DNA of 64,000 nucleotides, from positions 1-64,000 of IMG/VR virus record IMGVR_UViG_3300020183_000052; one strand, 5' to 3'. The notes below the pieces were generated by a model. It had not been told where the DNA came from. It did no database searches and was given only the letters and a program-made list of their open reading frames with translations. The number at the start of each line of letters is the position of its first letter. Positions within the stretch are counted from its first letter, which is position 1. Below are positions 47,212-55,860 of the stretch, one piece after another. This DNA comes from a virus. Made by a program: the position numbers and the translations under genes.

Positions 47212-47479
47212 TATTATTTTTATAATGTGCGGAGTCGCACTTGGCTATGCAGCTGGAAGAATTTACATGAAATACAATAACAACTTTCCCAGATCAGTTT
47301 CTGCCTCAGACAGAAAACACATCAATATGCTAAAAGAATTTTATTTTGAAGATTACGGTTTGGCCGTAAAAAAATATCTAAAATACATTGGCATGGGATT
47401 GTCTTCTCAAGATGCACTAGATACAGTCATGACCATTATGCCAGTAGACCTTTTAATGATAGGCGAAATAAATGATTGA
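47195..47479 (+). CDS. Small protein with N-terminal membrane anchor (94 aa)
   Basis: ATG 47195 within the end of the previous gene. Residues 6-24 (DIIFIMCGVALGYAAGRIY) are a hydrophobic, glycine-containing segment suitable as a membrane anchor or uncleaved signal; the rest is helical and soluble. Overlaps the glycosyltransferase by 8 bases. Function unknown. Confidence 0.5.
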   Translation: MKKNGDIIFIMCGVALGYAAGRIYMKYNNNFPRSVSASDRKHINMLKEFYFEDYGLAVKKYLKYIGMGLSSQDALDTVMTIMPVDLLMIGEIND

Positions 47480-48287
47480 TTTATGTGTGGTCAACCACAA
47501 TACTAGACCTCAGCTGCAGAGACTTTTGGACACTCTGCATCACGATGCTGTAAGTCCAAATGGCGCGCTCAAAAAAAATTGGAACTTGTTTATAACCGAC
47601 AATAATTCTACGGACGATTTTATACCATGGATAAGGGAGAACGAACAAAGATACGCTATAGATAGAATGTATCTAAGAAAAAACATAGGTTACTCAGCAG
47701 CAGCAAATATGATGGCTCACTCTTCTAGATCTGAAATAATTGGAATTTTAAATGGGGACATTTGGATGACTACAGAAGACTGTAGAAAAATACAAAAAAT
47801 ATTTCAAGAAAATGAAGATATTCATATCTTAGGTCCCAAGCAAAGAGATGAAAACAGTTTAATAACACACGCTGGAATAGTTGGAACAAATACCGCTCCA
47901 AAACATAGGGGATGGAGAGAATTTGATTTAGAAGATGAGCTATATAGAGATCAAATAGAATGTGTAACAGTATCCGGATCCGCCTATTTTGTCAGAAGAG
48001 ACGTTTGGAATGCCCTAACTTCAAATTCAAAGTATCAACAAATATATCCAAACGCAGTAGGCGCATTTCTTCCAACGCCACACTATTATGAAGAGACTTG
48101 GTGTTCATATTTTGCCAGACATTTAGGGTATAATGTAGTTTATGACGGATCTATATCAATAGGCCATAGTTGGCACGCGTCAAGCCCAAAACCTGGAGAA
48201 GGAATTAGTCACGTAGACAAATACTTTCCTATGTCTAGGGAAATTTTTAGAAAAGCGTGCGACCATTTCGGAATAGAAAGAGATTAA
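47472..48287 (+). CDS. Family 2 glycosyltransferase
   Basis: ATG 47472; 271 residues. N-terminal GT-A fold: VVNHNTRPQLQRLLDTL, then TDNNSTDD, LRKNIGYSAAANMM, and the metal-binding ILNGDIWM in place of the usual DDD. Later VSGSAYFVRR and EETWCSYFARHLGYNVVYD are typical of rhamnosyltransferase-like GT2 enzymes. It transfers a sugar from an NDP-sugar; the acceptor could be modified phage DNA, a virion protein or host wall polymer. A second, different glycosyltransferase lies at 49378. Confidence 0.88.
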   Translation: MIDLCVVNHNTRPQLQRLLDTLHHDAVSPNGALKKNWNLFITDNNSTDDFIPWIRENEQRYAIDRMYLRKNIGYSAAANMMAHSSRSEIIGILNGDIWMTTEDCRKIQKIFQENEDIHILGPKQRDENSLITHAGIVGTNTAPKHRGWREFDLEDELYRDQIECVTVSGSAYFVRRDVWNALTSNSKYQQIYPNAVGAFLPTPHYYEETWCSYFARHLGYNVVYDGSISIGHSWHASSPKPGEGISHVDKYFPMSREIFRKACDHFGIERD

Positions 48288-48289
48288 TT

Positions 48290-48691
48290 ATGAGTGATAA
48301 ATTAAATCCATGGATTTATAATGCAGAAGTAAAAAAAGTTGTTGATGGCGATACATTTGATATTGTTATTGACCTTGGTTTTGACACACTAAGAAAAGGT
48401 AGGGTGCGCTTATATGGGGTAAATGCTCCCGAGAGCAGAACTTCTAATATAGAGGAAAAAAAACGAGGTTTAGCTGCAAAAGAGTTTACTGATCAGTGGC
48501 TGCAAAAAGCTGGTAACTGGGTAAAAATAGAAACAATTATTGACAAAAACGAAAAGTATGGACGAGTTCTTGCAAAAGTTTGGGATAATAATGGGAATTG
48601 TTTAAATACAGATATAGTTGCAGCTGGACTTGCAAAAGAATATTACGGTGTTGGCGATAAAACATGGACAGAGTTTAAGAAAGACAAATAG
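48290..48691 (+). CDS. Staphylococcal-nuclease-like thermonuclease
   Basis: ATG 48290 (133 residues) right after the glycosyltransferase stop. Motifs: VVDGDTFDIVIDLGFDT, RVRLYGVNAPESR and YGRVLAKVW, with the Asp, Arg and Glu residues of the SNase active site. No signal peptide, so it acts inside the cell, perhaps in host DNA breakdown or nucleotide recycling. The giant hub protein at 4451 carries a second SNase-like domain. Confidence 0.9.
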   Translation: MSDKLNPWIYNAEVKKVVDGDTFDIVIDLGFDTLRKGRVRLYGVNAPESRTSNIEEKKRGLAAKEFTDQWLQKAGNWVKIETIIDKNEKYGRVLAKVWDNNGNCLNTDIVAAGLAKEYYGVGDKTWTEFKKDK

Positions 48692-48698
48692 TGCAGGT

Positions 48699-49103
48699 AT
48701 GGCTATTTCTGTTTACTTAGCTGGAGCTATGGATCATGTTGGAGACTACGCCATAGGATGGCGCGAATCCGCATCAAAAGCCTTATCGTTTTTGGGCTAC
48801 AAGGTCTATGATCCAACCTCCATCCCAGAAGATCCTGAGATGACCGCTGATGAAATTGTTCAAAAAAATTTATTTATGCAAAAAAAATCAGACTTAATGC
48901 TGGTAGAATACATGCTAGAAGATAGGGCATATATAGGAACTGACTTTGAAATGGCTTGGGCGAAAATGAACAATCAACCAAGTATAATTATGTGTTCTAA
49001 TCAGAATAAAAATCGACCATATATGAAATATATGGCCACAAAGCTTGCAGACAATCTGCAAGATGCTATAGAATATATAGCAGTTCATTATCCAACAGAA
49101 TAA
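48699..49103 (+). CDS. Nucleoside 2-deoxyribosyltransferase-like protein
   Basis: ATG 48699 (134 residues). N-terminal YLAGAMDH, the W-R pair (GWRESASKAL), and GTDFEMAWAKMNNQPSIIM match the nucleoside 2-deoxyribosyltransferase / DNMP-hydrolase family, including the catalytic Glu in GT-x-x-E. Members swap bases on deoxynucleosides or hydrolyse dNMPs; in phages they take part in nucleotide salvage or in making modified nucleotides. Confidence 0.8.
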   Translation: MAISVYLAGAMDHVGDYAIGWRESASKALSFLGYKVYDPTSIPEDPEMTADEIVQKNLFMQKKSDLMLVEYMLEDRAYIGTDFEMAWAKMNNQPSIIMCSNQNKNRPYMKYMATKLADNLQDAIEYIAVHYPTE

Positions 49104-49117
49104 AAAGGAAAAACAAA

Positions 49118-49309
49118 ATGTCAGAAAACAAGTTCAAGTACTTTGCAGTTACTACGACTACACTAGTAAAGGCAAATAATAAGGCTGAGGCGCAGAAGGT
49201 GGCCATGGGCCGTCGTAACGTTGATGGCGAACTTCTTTTTAAGTCAACAGATATTGAGAGAATCTCTTCTGTTGAAGCGAGAGAGCAGATTGAAGAGCTT
49301 ACAGCCTGA
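49118..49309 (+). CDS. Small domain protein (63 aa) paralogous to the N-terminus of the 20413 phosphoesterase
   Basis: AAAGGAAAAAC precedes ATG 49118. The sequence YFAVTTTTLVKANNKAEAQ ... VSS/SSVEAREQIE aligns by eye with the first 55 residues of the metallophosphoesterase (TKTQIVKASNMANARS ... KEVSAREALKYF). It is a small alpha/beta unit of unknown role. A strong hairpin follows the gene. Confidence 0.6.
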   Translation: MSENKFKYFAVTTTTLVKANNKAEAQKVAMGRRNVDGELLFKSTDIERISSVEAREQIEELTA

Positions 49310-49324
49310 TAAACTTGCAATGTT

Positions 49325-49361
49325 TAACGGGGGTAAGCTGTTATTCGGCTTACCCCCGTTA
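49325..49361 (+). terminator. Strong 13-14 bp hairpin without a T-tract
   Basis: AACGGGGGTAAGC (49326-49338) pairs perfectly with GCTTACCCCCGTT (49348-49360), nine-base loop, one extra T-A pair outside. It is the most GC-rich stem in the window, yet is followed by AGATTATGGG rather than T residues. It may be an atypical terminator, an RNA-processing site or a 3'-end stabiliser. Confidence 0.6.
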
Positions 49362-49377
49362 GATTATGGGAGATAAT

Positions 49378-50073
49378 ATGATAATTGCACAAATGGTCGG
49401 TAAAAATGAATCACAAAGATTTTTGCATGACGTTCTAGAAAGACTATCTCAACAGGTTGACAAAATTGTATTTACAGATGACTGCTCCGATGACAACACG
49501 TCAGAAATAGCCGCCAAGTACGCAGAAGTATTCAGTACAAGCGAAAGCCTATTTGCCAAGCATGAGGGTCATCTCAGATCTGTTGCGTGGAGTAATCTTG
49601 AAAAGGTAGCAAAGCAAAATGACTGGATTGTTGCAATAGATTGCGACGAAATGCTATTCCACGAAGATGGTCTGTCTTTAAGAAATGTTCTAAAGCAGTC
49701 GGCATATGACGTTGTCAACGTCAGGTTTTACCACATGTGGAACCCTACTCAATATAGGGTTGATAAGCTTTGGACACCAAACAATAGTTCTAGAATATTT
49801 AGGTTTCAATCAGGTGGAACATTCTTTGACCGCAAACTTGCCTGCGGATCAGAGCCTACTTATGTTGTTGATATGATTAGAAGAAAAAATTATTGGATTC
49901 ATTCAGATCTGAAAATGAAACATTTAGGATATGTTAAAGATGAAGACAAGACAGCTAAATATGAAAGATACATGTCGATAGACAAAGGCGAGTTTCACAA
50001 TATTCAACATATAGAATCTATAATTGACCCTAACCCTGTACTAATGAATTGGAACACTAATGAAAACCTATGA
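49378..50073 (+). CDS. Family 2-like glycosyltransferase
   Basis: ATG 49378 is preferred because GGGAG lies 6-7 bases before it; the ATG at 49366 follows the hairpin directly and has no binding site. 231 residues. MIIAQMVGKNESQRFLHDVLERL, FTDDCSDDNTSEIA, AIDCDEMLF and a later WTPNNSSRIFRF block match GT2 enzymes with an intact D-x-D-like metal site. Overlaps the next gene by 14 bases. With the 47472 enzyme it implies a sugar-transfer pathway, substrate unknown. Confidence 0.83.
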   Translation: MIIAQMVGKNESQRFLHDVLERLSQQVDKIVFTDDCSDDNTSEIAAKYAEVFSTSESLFAKHEGHLRSVAWSNLEKVAKQNDWIVAIDCDEMLFHEDGLSLRNVLKQSAYDVVNVRFYHMWNPTQYRVDKLWTPNNSSRIFRFQSGGTFFDRKLACGSEPTYVVDMIRRKNYWIHSDLKMKHLGYVKDEDKTAKYERYMSIDKGEFHNIQHIESIIDPNPVLMNWNTNENL

Positions 50074-50710
50074 TACAAAACAAACTATAATAAAAGTAAC
50101 AGAACTTTTAGAAAGAAAAAAAAGATTTGCTTTTGTCACATATACTAGATCATCTTTTTTTTCTGTATTTAATGATATTAAAGGAGAAAAAAAACCACCA
50201 AGAAACTTTGTTCAATCAATGGCAAACAGTTTAAATATACAGGATTCAAATTATTGTGCAGCTGCTCAGTTAGAGTTTATTGATTCTCATAGAAATAAAC
50301 TTAATAAAGCTGGACTGTCAAACAAAAATTTTTATGACTCGGCTTTTTTAGAAAATTATATATATGAAAATAAAGATGTATTTAAAATTTTCATGAATTA
50401 TTATATCAAAAATACAAATGTTTTAGTTGTTTCTTTTCAAAGTATATCAAATATAGGAAAATTCTTTTCAAAAGATTCTGCTTTCATTACAGTTCCCTAC
50501 AATGATTTTTATGACAAGTTAGACTCAGTTATCGCTCAAATAACAGAATTCACCAATGAATATGATTTAGCAGTGCTGGACTGTCCTATGTTTGGCTCAG
50601 CACTTGCTTCAAAAATATGGGAGAAAACTGATATGTCCATATTAGATATGGGCAAAACTTTAACGGTTGCCAGAGCTGCAGATAAAATAAACAGAATAAG
50701 AAGCAGTTAG
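50060..50710 (+). CDS. Unknown protein, possibly GT-D-type glycosyltransferase (216 aa)
   Basis: ATG 50060 in the end of the previous gene. Helical-basic N-terminus (KVTELLERKKRFAFVTYTRSSF), central Asn/Lys-rich part, and a C-terminal LAVLDCPMFGSALASKIW ... MSILDMGKTLT. This end resembles the final motif of GT-D fold (DUF1792-like) glycosyltransferases, where the protein reports on 'aggregate then diagnosed as IDiG'. The resemblance is weak; placing it next to a glycosyltransferase supports it. Confidence 0.4.
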   Translation: MKTYDTKQTIIKVTELLERKKRFAFVTYTRSSFFSVFNDIKGEKKPPRNFVQSMANSLNIQDSNYCAAAQLEFIDSHRNKLNKAGLSNKNFYDSAFLENYIYENKDVFKIFMNYYIKNTNVLVVSFQSISNIGKFFSKDSAFITVPYNDFYDKLDSVIAQITEFTNEYDLAVLDCPMFGSALASKIWEKTDMSILDMGKTLTVARAADKINRIRSS

Positions 50711-50712
50711 AC

Positions 50713-51354
50713 ATGAAAAAGTGGGGGATAGATCAAGATGATGATGAGTTTCTCACAGATATGTTGTTTGAAACTGGTATGCCTATATCTGAAATAGCAA
50801 AAGAATTAAACTTTACAACTGCGTACGTAAATAAAAGAATTAATCAACTTGGCCTTTCGTGGGTTAAAGATCAGCGTAAAAAGATGTCCAAGGGTCAATC
50901 TATACTCACCTCTGTAATGCGCAAGCTTTTACCGGGGGAAAAAATCCTTAACGAGTTTCACATAGGAGATAGGCTAAAGCTTGATGTCTATTGCCCACGC
51001 TATAAAATAGCAGCAGAATATCACGGTAGGCAACATTTTTATTATACTCAAAGATTTTTTGATTCTAAATATGAATTTGAGCAGGCAAAAATAAGAGATA
51101 ATAAAAAAGCTCAGATGTGCGCAGAACTTGGAATAGCATTAATAATTTTTAGATACAACGATTCATTAACGGAAGCGTCAATTTATGATAGAATTATAGA
51201 AGCCATAAGACAGTCAAACGTTCCTGCGGAACCAAAAAATAAAAAAACCATAAAAGATAATCCTTTGTATGGTCCAGCAAAAAAGAAAAACGCAGAGCAG
51301 CGTAAAAAATATTATCATAAAATGAAAGAAAACAAGAAGAATGACAGACACTAA
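50713..51354 (+). CDS. HTH plus PD-(D/E)XK (VSR-like) endonuclease
   Basis: ATG 50713; 213 residues. Residues 8-50 form a helix-turn-helix (ISEIAKELNFTTAYVNKRINQL). Residues 85-150 carry KLDVYCPRYKIAAEYHGRQHF and later KIRDNKKAQMCAELGIALIIF, the arrangement of Asp, Glu, Gly-x-x-His and D-x-x-K found in VSR-like/very-short-patch nuclease folds. The C-terminus is a basic tail. It may be a homing-type or repair nuclease. Overlaps the helicase start by 14 bases. Confidence 0.7.
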   Translation: MKKWGIDQDDDEFLTDMLFETGMPISEIAKELNFTTAYVNKRINQLGLSWVKDQRKKMSKGQSILTSVMRKLLPGEKILNEFHIGDRLKLDVYCPRYKIAAEYHGRQHFYYTQRFFDSKYEFEQAKIRDNKKAQMCAELGIALIIFRYNDSLTEASIYDRIIEAIRQSNVPAEPKNKKTIKDNPLYGPAKKKNAEQRKKYYHKMKENKKNDRH

Positions 51355-52813
51355 GGCTAGTGAGGCGCCTGCAGAAAAAGAAATGCCGCTAGAATATCAA
51401 ATATTTGCCCTTTCTTTGAGGCAAAAGGGGGCAATTGAGTATTTTGATGCATTCTTGCCAGAAGATATTGTGGGCACTATACATGGGCACACTGGCATTA
51501 ATGAATTTTATAGGGCTATACTTGCATATCGTCATGCAACAAAGTTGGATATTGTTGATCCAGTTGCATTTAGGGTTTGGTTAGACTCTGAAACAGATAT
51601 ATATTTAGCCCTGGGTGGTGTCTCTGGCGTTGATACAATGATGGACATTTTGATGTCTTTAACTTTGTCAACGCCAGAATCTATTACAAAAATAATAAAA
51701 CACAAAGCTAATAAAAGAAAACAATTAGATTATTTACAGGAACTTCAAATACTTATAACTCAAAAGGGGGAAAAGGATGCTAAGGATCTTGCAAGAATAT
51801 CTTTAGTGACTTCCGAAATAAAAGATTTAGAAAATGAATTAAATTATAATCCTTTAGATAATGTGACGACAGCAGATGACATTGCAAGGCGCGCAGAGGA
51901 TCTTTTACAGATACCAGATTTTTTACCTACGCAATACAAGTCTTTAAATAGAGCAATGGGCTATACTGATGAGGGTGGATTTTTTAAAGGCGCAGTGCAC
52001 GCCATAATCGCTGCTTCCGGAAAGGGTAAGAGCACTTTTGCCAAATGCCTAGTCAACAACTGGGCAGACTGCGGTTATAAAGTTCTATATGTAAATTTTG
52101 AAGAAGCTGTATCTCACTGGGAAAGAGTTTTAATGACTCAAATAATAGGAAAGAATGTTTACGCTGAGTCAGCGAAATGGACGGAAGAAGAAAAGAAAAA
52201 GTATATATCTATATTTAGAGACAGACTAGATAAGTGGGGGAATAGGTTCATGGTTCGCCATGATCCAGAAACACCTTACTTTGAGGACTTAGAGAGGTGG
52301 CTGAGAGATATTACCGGAGATACAGACAGAATGCCAGATGTAGTTGTTATAGACACTATTCAGTCCATGTTTACTAGAGGGGGTAAGGGGAAACCAAGAT
52401 GGGGTGAGTTTGAGGAAATGATGGTTAGGCTAGAAAAACTTGCGAGAGATATGAATTGTGTTTTAATTATCACTGCTCAAGAAAATTCAAATCGAATGAA
52501 AGAAAAGAGAGAAGTGGTACAGCAGTCAGACACCGGAGGCTCACTCGCCATACAGCAGAAGTGCGCCGTCACAATTTTTATTACTGAGAAAAAATTAATT
52601 AGTGGAGACGACTCAGAGGACGACAGCATCATGCAGCTTCAAATTCCTAAAAACAGAATTACTGGCTCTACTTTTGTTTATGATTCTCCTTTGGTGAAAT
52701 ATGTAGATGAAAACAAAACTTATGAAGAATACGAAGCAATAACAAAAAAAGATTACGAGCACGAAAGTGATTTTGATTTTCGCGAACTAGCAGACAGAAT
52801 GGTCATAATATAA
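51341..52813 (+). CDS. DnaB-like replicative helicase
   Basis: ATG 51341; 490 residues. Helical N-terminal domain (to about 170) and a RecA-type core: Walker A AASGKGKSTF near residue 225, KVLYVNFEEA, Walker B VVVIDTIQSMF, VLIITAQEN and TGGSLAIQQ in the order expected for DnaB family helicases. It unwinds the fork ahead of the DnaE polymerase encoded nearby, and is close to the primase gene. Intact, with no in-frame CGG. Confidence 0.9.
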   Translation: MTDTKASEAPAEKEMPLEYQIFALSLRQKGAIEYFDAFLPEDIVGTIHGHTGINEFYRAILAYRHATKLDIVDPVAFRVWLDSETDIYLALGGVSGVDTMMDILMSLTLSTPESITKIIKHKANKRKQLDYLQELQILITQKGEKDAKDLARISLVTSEIKDLENELNYNPLDNVTTADDIARRAEDLLQIPDFLPTQYKSLNRAMGYTDEGGFFKGAVHAIIAASGKGKSTFAKCLVNNWADCGYKVLYVNFEEAVSHWERVLMTQIIGKNVYAESAKWTEEEKKKYISIFRDRLDKWGNRFMVRHDPETPYFEDLERWLRDITGDTDRMPDVVVIDTIQSMFTRGGKGKPRWGEFEEMMVRLEKLARDMNCVLIITAQENSNRMKEKREVVQQSDTGGSLAIQQKCAVTIFITEKKLISGDDSEDDSIMQLQIPKNRITGSTFVYDSPLVKYVDENKTYEEYEAITKKDYEHESDFDFRELADRMVII

Positions 52814-52814
52814 A

Positions 52815-53609
52815 ATGCAAAGAGTAACATCAAAACAGCTAAAAGATTTTCAGATATGTGCAAGACTGTATGATTACAGACACGTAGATCAACTGCCCGA
52901 GAAAATATTGGGTAGGGATTTATATTCTCAAAAATTTGAAAATACTATAAAAAGTATAGTAAATTTTTATTTTTATAAAAAACAATCTGGAGCTGCTCCA
53001 TCCTACGCCTCGCTTCTTAATAGGTGGGAAAAGTTGTGGTATCCAAAAAATACGACAGCACAAGACATTGCCCAAGAGCAGCATGAAAGCGCCTACGGCA
53101 ATAATGCTAGCCTCACCACAAAGGCTGCAGCAGCTTTGTTGGGAGTGATAGAAAATTTTGCCGATACGGCAATCATACCAATGGCTATAGACGAAGATTT
53201 TTTTGTTTCAATAAATAATCCAATAACTATTTATGATAGTTTTGATTTGATATATAGTTTAAATGAAACAATATATGTTGTTAAGTGGGTATTTAATACT
53301 AAATTTAAAAAAGAATATTTATATACAACCGATTTTGCAATTTTAAATCTTGGATACTCAAATAGATATGGACAAAAAATTAAGAAAACCAAGTTTGGGT
53401 ATTACGATTTGTTAAATTCAAAAAGTAACTTTACAGAATTTGAAACAAAAAAAGAAGACATAGACGTTTTAAAAGCTTGGTGTAATCAATTAAAAGAAGA
53501 AAAGTTTTTTCTTCCCAAAAGAGGGATGATCTCCTACTGTGCGTCCTGCCCTTTTGATTCTCCATGTTCAAAATGGAATATTAATAAAGCACAAGAAAGC
53601 TCACGTTAA
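52815..53609 (+). CDS. Degenerate PD-(D/E)XK, Cas4/RecB-like protein with cysteine cluster
   Basis: ATG 52815 one base after the helicase stop; 264 residues. SKQLKDFQICARLYDYRHV at the start and YCASCPFDSPCSKW at the end give the four cysteines of an iron-sulphur cluster as in AddB/Cas4-type nucleases. The central motif, normally D-x(n)-DYK, reads YDSFDLIYSLNETIYVVKW, so the second acidic residue appears lost. It resembles the intact nuclease at 59927 and may bind DNA without cutting it. Confidence 0.65.
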   Translation: MQRVTSKQLKDFQICARLYDYRHVDQLPEKILGRDLYSQKFENTIKSIVNFYFYKKQSGAAPSYASLLNRWEKLWYPKNTTAQDIAQEQHESAYGNNASLTTKAAAALLGVIENFADTAIIPMAIDEDFFVSINNPITIYDSFDLIYSLNETIYVVKWVFNTKFKKEYLYTTDFAILNLGYSNRYGQKIKKTKFGYYDLLNSKSNFTEFETKKEDIDVLKAWCNQLKEEKFFLPKRGMISYCASCPFDSPCSKWNINKAQESSR

Positions 53610-53610
53610 A

Positions 53611-54291
53611 ATGGCAAAAAACATACTAGACGAAATACTTTTGGATAACAATAAGATTGTTCCAAAAAATGACGAAGATAAAATATTAAAACCTTTATTA
53701 GATGAAATAAATCTTATTGTTGACGAAGGCATAAAGTCTTTTGTCAGATCAATACTATTGAGGTCTAAATCTTTTTGGGTAATTCCCTCTAGTTTTTCTG
53801 GGAAGTATCATCCATCAGACGAGCACAACGAGGGTGGCAACGTGCTGCACACCAAAAGGGTTGTGCGCGCAGCAAAAATCATAAGTGAATCTTACTCTCT
53901 TCCTCAAGAGGATTTGGATATGATCATCGCCGCAGCCCTTTTGCATGATGTAACAAAGGGTATAAAAATAGATGGAGAAGATTCGTTTCATTACGATCCG
54001 ATGCATCCGTATACTGTTGGTAAACTAGTCAAACGATGCCAAGAAGAAGACAAAAAATATGCTTCAGAATCGGAGTCCTCGACCATATATCTGTCTGAAG
54101 ATGTAGTGCAAATAATCTTGAGAATGGTTAGGTGCCACCTGGGGCCATGGTCTCCTGTTCCGGAAACAATACCAATTACTTACATGGATATGATAGTTCA
54201 TCTGGCAGACAACCTGGCTTCTAAGGTACACTATATAGTTGACGGAGACAATATAATAGAAGATAGATGGAAAATAAATCGAGATGGATGA
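53611..54291 (+). CDS. HD-domain phosphohydrolase
   Basis: ATG 53611 directly after the previous stop, 226 residues. Seen: HNEGGNVLHTKRVVRAA (first His), AALLHDVTKG (the HD pair), MHPYTVGKLV and a final VHLADNLASKV Asp, forming the metal site of HD phosphohydrolases. Substrate not determined; in phages such enzymes act on nucleotides or signalling nucleotides. The stop overlaps the next small gene by 8 bases. Confidence 0.85.
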   Translation: MAKNILDEILLDNNKIVPKNDEDKILKPLLDEINLIVDEGIKSFVRSILLRSKSFWVIPSSFSGKYHPSDEHNEGGNVLHTKRVVRAAKIISESYSLPQEDLDMIIAAALLHDVTKGIKIDGEDSFHYDPMHPYTVGKLVKRCQEEDKKYASESESSTIYLSEDVVQIILRMVRCHLGPWSPVPETIPITYMDMIVHLADNLASKVHYIVDGDNIIEDRWKINRDG

Positions 54292-54460
54292 AGTAGACGA
54301 ACGTTTGTTAAAAAGATTTACTGCCATCAAAAAAATGGACTATTATATAGAGGAATCTATATACTATAGAACTCACTTTTCTAATTTAATAGGTCTTTCA
54401 AAAAATATTTTATGGAGTTCTGAAAAAAACATAAACACAGTTAAATTATATGAAGATTAA
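54284..54460 (+). CDS. Small protein (58 aa) between HD hydrolase and primase
   Basis: ATG 54284 lies in the overlap with the HD gene and the stop (54458-54460) overlaps the primase start. The frame is fully open for 58 codons and fills the only gap in this operon, so it is likely real. Charged N-terminal helix (MDEVDERLLKRFTAIKKMD), then aromatic residues. No family recognised. Confidence 0.6.
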   Translation: MDEVDERLLKRFTAIKKMDYYIEESIYYRTHFSNLIGLSKNILWSSEKNINTVKLYED

Positions 54461-55664
54461 TTTAGAGCAAAACAAATTTCTTTCTCAATGGAAATACTAT
54501 GAGGTCGCGAGGTATGTGAGTTCTTTAAACAGGGTCATTAGAGATAAGCAAAACGGAATGCCTCTCATACTTGAATCGCATGAGATCGAAAATTATTCTG
54601 CAAAGAATGATAATACAGGGATTTATACTTCTGTTTTTGCGTACAATTCAATAGATTTAGATAAAGCATTAAGGTTTGGTCCTCTCTATTTTGACCTTGA
54701 CAGCGAAAACATTAACCTAGCTTTTGATGAATGTAAGAAATTATTTGAATACCTTGTGCAGTTTATTCCAAAGTCATCTATTTTGGTTTATTTTACTGGG
54801 AAAAAAGGGTTTCACATAGAATGTGAGCCGATATCTTTGGGCATTAATCCATCTAATCAATTGGCTAAAATTTATAGATTTATTGCAGGTGATATGAAAG
54901 ATAAGTTAAATCTTTCTACAATTGATTTTTCAGTTTACGATCAAAGAAGGATGTGGAGATATCCAAACTCAAAGCATCAATCAACTGGTCTGTATAAAGT
55001 TCTGTTAAATCCGTACCAGTTGAAAAATTATATACATTGCGACATTGCAGAAGTTTTAGATTACGCTAAGCACAAGCAAAATATATCCGTATGCGAACAA
55101 AGCTTTGACTATAAAGCCAATGAATGGTACAGGCAGTATTCTTATGAAATGGAAGAAAGCTTAAAGAAAAAGGATGATCCATTAGAGTACTTCAACAAGT
55201 ATGGATCAAAAGTTTTTAGGGAAGTGCAAGAGTCGACTAGGTGTTTTGACAAGATCAATTTGATGTCCAAGTGTCCAGCTATTCAAAGGCTGTACAATCA
55301 GGCTGTTGAAAATCATAACTTGGAGCATGAGGCTAGGTTGTTTTTGTGCTCAATATTGACCTATACCGAAGACTCAATTAAATTCCTGCACGAAATACTA
55401 AGTAATTGTTATGATTATAATTTTGAAAAATCGTCTGCGCATATAAATGATTGGATAAAAAGAAGGAATATGGGCATAGGAGGAAGACCATATACTTGTG
55501 ATAGAGCTAATTCAGCTGGCGTTGGATGCGGAAGCTGTGCTTTAGAGGCTAAAAATAAATGGGTCAAGGTTGGCAATCGCTTTGTGGAAACAAGCGAAAA
55601 GTCTTTACCTTCTCCATTTAGATTTGCGTACAAAAACATAAAAAAGGAAAAAGAAAATGGTTAA
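54450..55664 (+). CDS. AEP-type DNA primase with C-terminal cysteine cluster
   Basis: ATG 54450; 404 residues. GPLYFDLDSEN gives the D-x-D metal motif and LVYFTGKKGFHIECEP the S/G-x-H motif of archaeo-eukaryotic-type primases; IDFSVYDQRRMWRYPNS carries the third motif. The C-terminal part (residues 275-385) resembles a primase C-terminal helical domain, ending in C-x6-GVGCGSC with conserved cysteines, probably a metal or Fe-S site. It would make primers for DnaE next to the DnaB-like helicase. Confidence 0.85.
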   Translation: MKINLEQNKFLSQWKYYEVARYVSSLNRVIRDKQNGMPLILESHEIENYSAKNDNTGIYTSVFAYNSIDLDKALRFGPLYFDLDSENINLAFDECKKLFEYLVQFIPKSSILVYFTGKKGFHIECEPISLGINPSNQLAKIYRFIAGDMKDKLNLSTIDFSVYDQRRMWRYPNSKHQSTGLYKVLLNPYQLKNYIHCDIAEVLDYAKHKQNISVCEQSFDYKANEWYRQYSYEMEESLKKKDDPLEYFNKYGSKVFREVQESTRCFDKINLMSKCPAIQRLYNQAVENHNLEHEARLFLCSILTYTEDSIKFLHEILSNCYDYNFEKSSAHINDWIKRRNMGIGGRPYTCDRANSAGVGCGSCALEAKNKWVKVGNRFVETSEKSLPSPFRFAYKNIKKEKENG

Positions 55665-55860
55665 CAATCCAGATGATGTTATAGGCGTGTGCTCAGAATG
55701 TAAGTCTGATCAGCCAATGTCCTATATGGAAAGAAATCCTTTTGCTCATGAGGGATCTGCTGTGCCGTGTAAATATTGCGGCGGAGTAGTTATAATAACT
55801 TATAGAGAAACAAGAGATAATTCCTTGAATCAATCTGATAGAGAACGAGGAGTTGGGTGA
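55657..55860 (+). CDS. Zinc-ribbon protein (67 aa)
   Basis: ATG 55657 overlaps the primase by 8 bases. VCSECKSDQ and VPCKYCGGV form two Cys-x2-Cys knuckles 25 residues apart, the layout of a zinc ribbon. Its stop overlaps the GTG of dnaE. Possibly a replication accessory protein; no closer assignment. Confidence 0.7.
   Translation: MVNNPDDVIGVCSECKSDQPMSYMERNPFAHEGSAVPCKYCGGVVIITYRETRDNSLNQSDRERGVG

Noticed and set aside
49366-49377. ATG 49366 as start of the glycosyltransferase
   Set aside because: It follows the hairpin directly and has no ribosome binding site; ATG 49378 has GGGAG at good spacing.
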